Part shown: positions 1-5,038 of the stretch, one piece after another
How positions within the stretch are numbered: the stretch's first letter is position 1
Layout of the letters: every line of letters begins with the position of its first letter
NCBI GenBank assembly: GCA_949076555.1
Contig: CARUOB010000040.1
Coordinates: 1-16,820, forward strand
Direction of reading: 5' to 3'
Length of the DNA stretch: 16,820 nt
Source of the DNA: an uncultured Lachnospiraceae bacterium
GTDB lineage: Bacteria > Bacillota > Clostridia > Lachnospirales > Lachnospiraceae
The notes under the pieces: model-generated
Database searches by the model: none
What the model was told of the DNA's origin: nothing
The model's input: the letters and a program-made list of their open reading frames with translations, nothing else
Made by a program: the position numbers and the translations under genes

Positions 1-1
1 C

Positions 2-688
2 GAGATCAGACAGGGATTTCTGACCGTGCAGGGAGGCCACCGGGTCGGACTGGCCGGACAGGTGATTCTGGATGGGGAGGGCCGGATTAAAAACATGAAA
101 TACATACGTTATTTAAATATCCGGATTGCCCATCAGATACGGGGAGCCGCGGACGCGCTGATGCCTTTTTTGTTTGAGGATGGCCGGGTGGTGAGCACAC
201 TTTTGATTTCTCCGCCGGGCGGGGGCAAGACTACGATGCTTCGGGATCTCATCAGGCAGGTGTCGGACGGAACGGCCTACGGGCCGGGTGTCAACGTGAG
301 TGTGGTGGATGAACGTTCGGAGATTGCGGGGAGTTATCTTGGGGTTTCGCAAAACGATGTGGGAATCCGCACGGATGTGTTGGATGGCTGTCCGAAAGTG
401 GAAGGCATGATGCGGCTGATCCGCTCTATGGCCCCCCGGGTGCTGGCGGTGGACGAGGTGGGGAGCCTGGCGGACGCGCAGGCCATGCAGATGGCAGGCG
501 GGTGCGGCTGTAAGCTGCTGGCAACGATTCACGGCGGCTCTCTTGAAGAGGTGAGACAAAAGAATTATATGCGTTATGTAATGGAACAAGGACTGTTTGA
601 ACGGTATGTGATGATGGACCGCAGACAGGGGGCGTGCAGGATCGTGGAGATCTATGACAGGGAAGGGAAACCATGTACAAGGCGGTAG
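2..688 (+). CDS. spoIIIAA: SpoIIIAA, stage III sporulation ATPase (5' end missing)
   Basis: This is a secretion-type ATPase of the mother cell, thought to power or help assemble the SpoIIIA-SpoIIQ channel; it resembles the ATPases of type II and IV secretion systems. The frame is open from base 2, so the gene starts outside the window and about 228 C-terminal residues remain; the B. subtilis protein is roughly 300 residues. The visible part opens with the family-typical GGHRVGLAG stretch. The Walker A motif SPPGGGKTT is at 209-235 and the Walker B motif VLAVDEVG at 440-463. A GTG at 26 is an internal codon, not a start. The stop overlaps the start of spoIIIAB by 16 nt, which suggests translational coupling. 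Identification is secure from the motifs and from the intact spoIIIAB-AH series that follows. Confidence 0.95.
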   Translation, partial: EIRQGFLTVQGGHRVGLAGQVILDGEGRIKNMKYIRYLNIRIAHQIRGAADALMPFLFEDGRVVSTLLISPPGGGKTTMLRDLIRQVSDGTAYGPGVNVSVVDERSEIAGSYLGVSQNDVGIRTDVLDGCPKVEGMMRLIRSMAPRVLAVDEVGSLADAQAMQMAGGCGCKLLATIHGGSLEEVRQKNYMRYVMEQGLFERYVMMDRRQGACRIVEIYDREGKPCTRR

Positions 689-1191
689 GATTTTTATGCA
701 TTCTGGCCGGATGCGCCGGATGGGGGCACAGTCTGGCAGGACGGGAGAAGGAACGGGTAAGGCATCTGAAAGCGCTGTCTTGTCTGCTTGGACAGATACG
801 GGGTGAGATATCCTACGGAAAGCATACGATGCCGGAGATCTGTCTGCTGCTTAAAGAATGGGATGACACATGTTATTCCGAATGTTTCGGGCGCATTTAC
901 AAGAGGACGTCAGAGGAGAGCGGCACGGATTTCCCGAAGGTATGGGAGGAAGAGCTTTGGAAGTGCATGGAATCGTTCCCTCTGTGGGAGGATGAGAAGC
1001 GGACGGTGGCGGAGCTTGCAAAAAGCCTGCGGTTTCGGGAAGAGAACGGACAGGCCGGACGCGTCGCACAGGCGGAAACGTTTTTGGAAGGAAGATACCG
1101 GCAGGCGGCGGAGGCCTGTGAAAATAAATCGAAAATGATACACAGCGTCAGCATACTGACAGGGCTGCTTCTGGCAATTCTGCTGCTGTGA
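673..1191 (+). CDS. spoIIIAB: SpoIIIAB, stage III sporulation protein
   Basis: This is a component of the SpoIIIA complex in the mother-cell membrane around the forespore. It has 172 residues, matching the B. subtilis length. A hydrophobic N-terminus (residues 4-13) is followed by a soluble helical domain rich in charged residues, including a GEISYGKHTMPE segment like the family's EI-YG motif. A C-terminal membrane anchor, TGLLLAILLL, lies close to the end. The soluble domain resembles GspF-type secretion proteins in known structures (established knowledge). The ATG sits inside the end of spoIIIAA with a GGAAGGG ribosome binding site just upstream. Odd point: residues 11-14 read LAGC, which fits a lipobox, although the Bacillus protein is not regarded as a lipoprotein. 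Confidence 0.95.
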   Translation: MYKAVGFLCILAGCAGWGHSLAGREKERVRHLKALSCLLGQIRGEISYGKHTMPEICLLLKEWDDTCYSECFGRIYKRTSEESGTDFPKVWEEELWKCMESFPLWEDEKRTVAELAKSLRFREENGQAGRVAQAETFLEGRYRQAAEACENKSKMIHSVSILTGLLLAILLL

Positions 1192-1207
1192 GGGACGGGG
1201 AGGACGG

Positions 1208-1402
1208 ATGAGCGTTAGTTTGATTTTTAAGATAGCGGCAGTCGGCATCTTGGTCACAATATTAAATCAAGTTTTAAAGCATAGCGGAAGAGAGGATCAT
1301 GCCTTTCTAATCAGCCTTGCCGGGTTAATTCTTGTTTTAACTTGGATCGTTCCGTACATCTATGATCTGTTTGTGATGATGCAGACATTGTTTGAATTAT
1401 AA
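1208..1402 (+). CDS. spoIIIAC: SpoIIIAC, small membrane sporulation protein
   Basis: This is a 64-residue integral membrane protein of the SpoIIIA complex. It has two hydrophobic helices (about residues 5-22 and 33-55) separated by a short polar loop containing KHSGREDHA, which is the normal size and layout for the family. A GGGGAGG ribosome binding site (about 1197-1203) precedes the ATG, 16 nt after the spoIIIAB stop. The coding sequence is more AT-rich than its neighbours. It acts with SpoIIIAD and SpoIIIAE as the polytopic membrane part of the channel apparatus. Identification rests on size, hydrophobic pattern and operon position. Confidence 0.93.
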   Translation: MSVSLIFKIAAVGILVTILNQVLKHSGREDHAFLISLAGLILVLTWIVPYIYDLFVMMQTLFEL

Positions 1403-1425
1403 CAGGTGACATCAGACGAATTAAT

Positions 1426-1453
1426 CGCCGGGAGCGGCAACGCAGGCCCGGCG
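1426..1453 (+). promoter_or_regulatory. GNRA-capped hairpin just upstream of the spoIIIAD RBS
   Basis: The 66-nt gap between spoIIIAC and spoIIIAD can fold into a compact hairpin. CGCCGGG (1426-1432) pairs with CCCGGCG (1447-1453), an asymmetric internal loop (A / AGG) follows, then GCG (1434-1436) pairs with CGC (1441-1443) around a GCAA tetraloop (1437-1440). The stem ends two bases before the Shine-Dalgarno sequence. There is no T-run, so it is not an intrinsic terminator. A role in mRNA processing or translation control is inference. Confidence 0.5.
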
Positions 1454-1454
1454 C

Positions 1455-1460
1455 GGAGGG
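1455..1460 (+). promoter_or_regulatory. Ribosome binding site that decides the spoIIIAD start
   Basis: GGAGGG lies 8 nt before the ATG at 1469. The in-frame GTG at 1406 has no comparable site, so this element settles the start of spoIIIAD. Confidence 0.85.
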
Positions 1461-1468
1461 TAAATGCG

Positions 1469-1852
1469 ATGGATATGGTGAAGGCCGGGATGGTGGGTGT
1501 GGTCGGGGTGCTGATTGCGGTGTCCTTAAAGAGCCACAAGGCGGAATACAGCGCTTATGTGGCGCTTGCTGTCTGCTTTGTGATGATGGAATATATCATG
1601 CGCTATTTTATGCAGATATTGTCTGGGATGGAGATGCTGCGGGGGTATCTGCAAGATAATTACACGTATCTCGCGCTGCTTTTAAAGGCTGTGGGAGCCA
1701 CTTATGCCTGTGAGTTCTGCGCGGGAATCTGCAAGGACGCGGGATATGCCGGTGTGGCGGGACAGGTTGAAATGCTGGGTAAACTTTACATTCTCGCTAT
1801 GGGAATGCCGGTGCTGTTTTCCCTGATGGAGAGCATACAATCAATCATATAA
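1469..1852 (+). CDS. spoIIIAD: SpoIIIAD, membrane sporulation protein
   Basis: This polytopic membrane protein of the SpoIIIA complex has 127 residues, close to the about 130 usual for the family. The N-terminal helix starts at MDMVKAGMVG, a second helix is near residues 31-50, and a C-terminal part carries ACEFCAGICKDAG followed by GQVEMLGKLYILAM. This matches the Bacillus pattern of AEFGAQLTKDAG and SKIELAGKILIL. The frame stays open up to a GTG at 1406, but the ATG at 1469 was chosen because it has GGAGGG 8 nt upstream and gives the family length. The extra 21 residues would be GC-driven and lie over a hairpin. The last codons contain a CATACAAT sequence discussed separately. Confidence 0.93.
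   Translation: MDMVKAGMVGVVGVLIAVSLKSHKAEYSAYVALAVCFVMMEYIMRYFMQILSGMEMLRGYLQDNYTYLALLLKAVGATYACEFCAGICKDAGYAGVAGQVEMLGKLYILAMGMPVLFSLMESIQSII
1834..1841 (+). promoter_or_regulatory. Possible internal sigma-E -10 element ahead of spoIIIAE
   Basis: CATACAAT matches the sigma-E -10 consensus CATACAnT fully. It would start transcription near 1848, which keeps the spoIIIAE ribosome binding site. The -35 region, around TGTTTT at 1815-1820, is weak. The element lies inside the last codons of spoIIIAD, so coincidence is quite possible. An essential internal promoter is known in the B. subtilis spoIIIA operon, but at a place I cannot align with this one. Confidence 0.25.
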
Positions 1853-1868
1853 GAGAGGGGCGAGGCGG

Positions 1869-2939
1869 ATGGGATCACTGGAGAGCGCTCTCGTATGGGA
1901 GCAGATGGAGATGGATGCGGTTGCCAGAGATTTTGACAGGCTGTTTCCCGCTTACTCCTTTGACGGGGAGGCGGTGCTTGCCGACATTATGAGCGGCCAG
2001 CTCTGGGAGGCGGCGAAGAAATTGTGCGGCGGCATATCCGGCGCTGTCCTGTTTCAGAAAGAAGAATTTCGATCGTTATTTTTTACTGTTTTGGTGCTGG
2101 GCGTGGCGGCGGCTCTTTTCTCCAATTTTGCCGATCTGTTCCACGACCATCAGGTGTCGGATATCGCGTTCTATTTTGTATACTTGCTGTTGATTGCGGT
2201 GCTCCTAAAATTTTTTGTGCAGACAGCGGAAGAGGTGAAGGAGATTTTAAACGGTGTGATCACTTTTGTCAGGCTTTATATTCCCACTTACATACTGGCT
2301 GTGGGCGGCGCTTCGGGAGCTGTCTCCGCTACCGTGTATTATCAGCTCTTTCTGGCGGCGGTCTATCTGATTGAGCGGGGCTATCTTCTGGTGCTGGTCC
2401 CGTTTGTTTATGTATATATTTTGCTGTCGGTGATCAACGGGATCTGGATGGATGAAAAACTTGTTTTGCTTTTAGAACTTGCGGAGAAACTGATAAAGGG
2501 CAGTCTAAAAGCGTCTGTCTGGCTGATTACGGGATTCAGTCTGATGCAGTCGATGATATCGCCTGTTATTGATTCTTTGCAGTCCTCTGCGGTCAAAAAG
2601 GCGCTTTCCGCCGTGCCGGGAATCGGCGGACTGACGGAAGGGATGTTTGAGGTGGTGCTTGGGTCTGCTGTTCTGGTCAGAAACAGTCTGGGGCTTTTTA
2701 TGACATTTGTGCTGATTGCGGTTTGTGCCGCACCCATTCTGAAAATCGCTGTGGCAGCATGTGTGATGAAGCTGAGTGCGGCGCTGATCGGCATCATCAG
2801 TGACAAACGTCTGACAAACTGTGCAAGCAGGGTGGGAGAGGGGCAATTGATGCTTTTGCGGATTGCGCTGACTACTGTGGGAATGTTTATGATTCAGGCG
2901 GCCATCATCAGTTATTCCACAGGACAGGCTTTGCGCTGA
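1869..2939 (+). CDS. spoIIIAE: SpoIIIAE, polytopic channel protein
   Basis: This is the large membrane protein of the SpoIIIA complex, 356 residues against about 399 in B. subtilis. Residues 1-65 are amphipathic and polar. Hydrophobic segments follow at about 69-90, 97-119, 127-145, 155-168, 171-190, 213-232, 275-298, 300-311 and 328-349. The GIGGLTEGMFEVVLGSAVLV block (251-270) is the family's conserved core. A GAGGGGCGAGG Shine-Dalgarno region precedes the ATG. The Bacillus protein has a cleaved signal peptide; none is visible here. The frame closes with TGA at 1824-1826 and has no ATG, GTG or TTG between there and 1869, so the start cannot be moved upstream. Confidence 0.95.
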   Translation: MGSLESALVWEQMEMDAVARDFDRLFPAYSFDGEAVLADIMSGQLWEAAKKLCGGISGAVLFQKEEFRSLFFTVLVLGVAAALFSNFADLFHDHQVSDIAFYFVYLLLIAVLLKFFVQTAEEVKEILNGVITFVRLYIPTYILAVGGASGAVSATVYYQLFLAAVYLIERGYLLVLVPFVYVYILLSVINGIWMDEKLVLLLELAEKLIKGSLKASVWLITGFSLMQSMISPVIDSLQSSAVKKALSAVPGIGGLTEGMFEVVLGSAVLVRNSLGLFMTFVLIAVCAAPILKIAVAACVMKLSAALIGIISDKRLTNCASRVGEGQLMLLRIALTTVGMFMIQAAIISYSTGQALR

Positions 2940-2953
2940 ACGGGGGTGGCGGA

Positions 2954-3529
2954 ATGCTTGACACGATCAGAGAGATCGGTATTTTTATGATTGCGGCGCA
3001 GGCAGTCGTACATTTTGCGCCGGGGAGACAGTACGAAAAGTATATCAAATCCGTTTCGGGCATTATCATACTTCTGCTTTTTTTGAAACCTGTTTTACAG
3101 CTTGCCGGAGCGGCGTGGGAGGAGCCGCAGATTCTTTTGGAGAGATGGGGGGAGTTTGGGGATACGCCTGATTTTTCGGAAGAAATGCAAACGGACGGTG
3201 TGGCGAAAGAAGTGGTTGACAGGATGGGTGAAAAGATAAAGGAGCGGCTAAACCGGGAACTTGAAACCGACGCATATTTTGTAAGCCATGCTGCCATCCG
3301 GTTTATACAGGAACAGGATACGGAGGGAGGTGCGCTTCTGCCGGAGGTTGAAATTCAAATGAAAGAGAGAGCGGAGGAGGAAGAAGGTGGAAAGATCGGG
3401 ATTGAAAAAATTGTGATCGGACAGTCAAAGGAATCGGCGCAGGACGCAGATTTGACGTCTTATCGAAAACGGTTTGCCATGCTTTTGGGAATAGAGGAAG
3501 AGAGAGTGGAGGTGAGGCTTAGTGGGTGA
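2954..3529 (+). CDS. spoIIIAF: SpoIIIAF, membrane-anchored sporulation protein
   Basis: This 191-residue SpoIIIA component compares with about 206 residues in B. subtilis. Two hydrophobic helices near the N-terminus (about residues 7-21 and 35-52) contain the conserved HFAPGRQYEKYIKSVSG linker. They are followed by a soluble domain (about 80-191) with many Glu and Lys residues, which in the family adopts a ring-building fold related to type III secretion ring proteins (established knowledge). A GGGGGTGG stretch serves as ribosome binding site, 14 nt after the spoIIIAE stop. The end overlaps the spoIIIAG start by 8 nt, so the two are probably translationally coupled. Confidence 0.94.
   Translation: MLDTIREIGIFMIAAQAVVHFAPGRQYEKYIKSVSGIIILLLFLKPVLQLAGAAWEEPQILLERWGEFGDTPDFSEEMQTDGVAKEVVDRMGEKIKERLNRELETDAYFVSHAAIRFIQEQDTEGGALLPEVEIQMKERAEEEEGGKIGIEKIVIGQSKESAQDADLTSYRKRFAMLLGIEEERVEVRLSG
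3508..3513 (+). promoter_or_regulatory. Ribosome binding site supporting the spoIIIAG GTG start
   Basis: GGAGGT lies inside the end of spoIIIAF, 8 nt before the GTG at 3522. There is no ATG nearby in frame, so this site supports the GTG start. Confidence 0.8.
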
Positions 3530-4133
3530 GGGTAAGAAGTTCTTTGAGCGGATAAGCGGCGGGAAGAAGCTCAGAAAGGATCAATGCCTGATTCTGGTTC
3601 TGGCAGGTGTCCTGCTTTGTGTGATTTCCCTGCCGGTGGAAAAAGAAAAACCAAAGTCCGGTTTATTGGACACCTCCAACGCTATAATCAAAAGCGAACA
3701 TACGTTTGAAGAAGAGATGAACACGGACTACGTGACGTGCTGGGAGGAGAAACTGGAGGAGAGTCTGCGGTGTGTGGAGGGGGCGGGCAAGGTCAAAGTC
3801 CTGCTCTATGTGGGGGAATCAGAGGAAATGATTCTGGCCAGGGACGGCGCCGAGGAAGTTTCTGATACGACGGAGACGGATGCGTCGGGAGGGACCCGTC
3901 ACATATCGGAGAGCAGAACGGATCAGACGGTTGTCCGCACGGTGGATGAACGGGGACAGAATGTGCCGCTTGTGGTCAAGACTACGGCCCCCGGCGTGGA
4001 GGGCGTTGTGGTGATTGCGCAGGGGGCGGACCGCGCACAGGTGCGCAGGGACATATTCGAAGCGATTCAGGTATTATTTGATGTAGACATGAATAGAATA
4101 TCAATAATTAAAATGAAAACAAATAATCAGTGA
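3522..4133 (+). CDS. spoIIIAG: SpoIIIAG, ring-forming sporulation protein
   Basis: SpoIIIAG forms a large ring in the space between mother cell and forespore and is part of the channel. The protein has 203 residues (about 229 in B. subtilis). A short basic N-terminus in the mother cell (GKKFFERISGGKKLRK) is followed by one membrane helix (about 22-39) and then an extracytoplasmic domain. That domain contains the ring-building motif around EGAGKVKVLLYVG (from about residue 86) and a later VPLVVKTTAPGVEGVVVIAQ block. The start is GTG, backed by a near-perfect Shine-Dalgarno sequence. The gene overlaps spoIIIAF by 8 nt and is followed immediately by spoIIIAH. Confidence 0.95.
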   Translation: MGEGKKFFERISGGKKLRKDQCLILVLAGVLLCVISLPVEKEKPKSGLLDTSNAIIKSEHTFEEEMNTDYVTCWEEKLEESLRCVEGAGKVKVLLYVGESEEMILARDGAEEVSDTTETDASGGTRHISESRTDQTVVRTVDERGQNVPLVVKTTAPGVEGVVVIAQGADRAQVRRDIFEAIQVLFDVDMNRISIIKMKTNNQ

Positions 4134-4134
4134 A

Positions 4135-4140
4135 GGGGAG
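4135..4140 (+). promoter_or_regulatory. Ribosome binding site supporting the spoIIIAH TTG start
   Basis: GGGGAG lies 6 nt before the TTG at 4147. The first in-frame ATG (4156) would be 15 nt away, too far, so TTG is the better start. Confidence 0.7.
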
Positions 4141-4146
4141 AAGAAA

Positions 4147-4857
4147 TTGAAGAATATGATTAAGAAGAACCAGATGATGATTACGGCGCTGGCCATTATG
4201 ATCGCGGTGGCGGGGTACTTGAATTTTGCAGGTACGAAGGTGACGGACGAGGATCTTATGAGTGTGAGCGGGGAAATGGGTGCGACCGGACTTACGCAGG
4301 AGGACGCGGAGGCGGAATACGCGGCGCTTTTGGACTTGTCGGAAGAGGATATCGAGCAGGCAGCCGGAGATATAGAAAGTCTGGACAGTGACGTGACTAT
4401 GGCAGAGAGCGGAAGCGTGGACGAGGAACTGGCGAAGGCGCTCGCCGAGGAACAGATGGATGAGGTGCCCGGCGAGGCGGTCTTTACATCGGCGGAGACG
4501 TCGCCGGCTCTTTCCGGCGCGAAGCTCGAGAAAGAACAGACGCGGCTGCAGAACAAAGAGACGCTTTTGGAGATCATCAATAACGCCAATATCAGCGAAA
4601 CCCAGAAGCAGGAGGCCGTGAGCAGCATGATCTCCATGACGGACATTGCGGAGAAGGAGACGGCGGCGGAGATTCTGCTAGAGGCGAAAGGCTTTGACGA
4701 CGCCATTGTCAGCATAGACGGGGACAGTGTGGACGTGGTGGTAAATACGGCGGAACTTTCCGAGGCACAGCGCGCCCAGATCGAGGACATTGTCATCCGC
4801 AAGACCGGCGTGAGTGCGGATGCGGTTGTGATCAGTACGGTAAATTCTGACGAGTGA
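4147..4857 (+). CDS. spoIIIAH: SpoIIIAH, channel protein that binds SpoIIQ
   Basis: SpoIIIAH is anchored in the mother-cell membrane and interlocks with SpoIIQ from the forespore. The protein has 236 residues. A short basic N-terminus is followed by one membrane helix (about residues 14-32), a long acidic low-complexity linker (about 35-135), and a C-terminal YscJ/FliF-like ring domain (about 137-236). The ring domain has the family-like pattern TRLQNKETLLEIINN, then GFDDAIVSIDGDSVDVVV. The TTG start is favoured by the ribosome binding site at 4135-4140; ATG at 4156 would shorten the protein by three residues. The linker is extremely Glu/Ala rich. This is the last gene of the operon; no intrinsic terminator follows, only the hairpin at 4859-4889. 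Confidence 0.94.
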   Translation: MKNMIKKNQMMITALAIMIAVAGYLNFAGTKVTDEDLMSVSGEMGATGLTQEDAEAEYAALLDLSEEDIEQAAGDIESLDSDVTMAESGSVDEELAKALAEEQMDEVPGEAVFTSAETSPALSGAKLEKEQTRLQNKETLLEIINNANISETQKQEAVSSMISMTDIAEKETAAEILLEAKGFDDAIVSIDGDSVDVVVNTAELSEAQRAQIEDIVIRKTGVSADAVVISTVNSDE

Positions 4858-4858
4858 C

Positions 4859-4897
4859 GTAACAGTGAAGCCGAAGGCTGAACTGTTACCGAGTAAC
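4859..4897 (+). promoter_or_regulatory. Composite hairpin after spoIIIAH with a competing stem
   Basis: GTAACAGT (4859-4866) pairs perfectly with ACTGTTAC (4882-4889). Inside are two opposed GA dinucleotides (4867-4868, 4880-4881) able to form tandem sheared G-A pairs, then AGCC/GGCT (4869-4872, 4876-4879) around a GAA loop. A second GTAAC at 4893-4897 can pair with GTTAC (4885-4889), so two folds exclude each other. It starts one base after the spoIIIAH stop. There is no T-run, so it is not a classical terminator. It may be a 3'-end processing or stability element or a dispersed palindromic repeat; function unknown. Confidence 0.6.
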
Positions 4898-4923
4898 CAG
4901 TGCCGGAATAATTCCTGTGTGCA

Positions 4924-4950
4924 TTGTGAAGGGTTTTATGATACTATAGT
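4924..4950 (+). promoter_or_regulatory. Weak candidate promoter for prfC
   Basis: TTGTGA (4924-4929) and TATAGT (4945-4950) resemble sigma-A -35 and -10 boxes, but the 15-nt spacer is short. The -10 lies in the 8-bp palindrome ACTATAGT (4943-4950). It is the most AT-rich stretch of the intergenic gap, so a promoter here is plausible, not shown. Confidence 0.25.
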
Positions 4951-4971
4951 AAAGTATGGATTTTCGGGCGG

Positions 4972-4990
4972 CCGGGGCCGCAGGCCCCGG
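4972..4990 (+). promoter_or_regulatory. GC-only hairpin in the prfC leader
   Basis: CCGGGGCC (4972-4979) pairs perfectly with GGCCCCGG (4983-4990) around a GCA loop, with three more possible pairs below a G/G mismatch. A small palindrome, TGCAT-CT-ATGCA, follows at 5000-5011. No T-run follows, so intrinsic termination is not expected. It lies 35 nt before the prfC ribosome binding site; a leader or repeat role is inference. Confidence 0.5.
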
Positions 4991-5025
4991 GCGTGCCGGT
5001 GCATCTATGCAGTAGAAAAGCAGTT

Positions 5026-5030
5026 GGAGG
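5026..5030 (+). promoter_or_regulatory. Ribosome binding site that decides the prfC start
   Basis: GGAGG lies 8 nt before the GTG at 5039. It fixes the start there and excludes an in-frame GTG at 4865 that lies inside a hairpin. Confidence 0.85.
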
Positions 5031-5038
5031 ATAAAAAC

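Noticed and set aside
1406..1468. GTG start at 1406 for spoIIIAD
   Set aside because: No ribosome binding site, not matched by the family N-terminus, and it overlaps the structured leader; ATG at 1469 has GGAGGG at ideal spacing.
3698..3705. Sigma-E-like CATACGTT inside spoIIIAG
   Set aside because: One mismatch in the -10, no -35 at the right spacing, and it is far from any gene start.
4101..4802. 233-codon minus-strand frame opposite spoIIIAH
   Set aside because: Its Ser-rich low-complexity product mirrors the Glu/Ala-rich linker of SpoIIIAH; no ribosome binding site or family match.
4859..4990. Intrinsic terminators after spoIIIAH
   Set aside because: Both hairpins lack the following U-tract, so they were described as structured elements only.
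4865..5038. In-frame 58-codon extension of prfC from a GTG at 4865
   Set aside because: The GTG lies inside the hairpin, lacks a Shine-Dalgarno sequence, and RF3 already has normal length from 5039.
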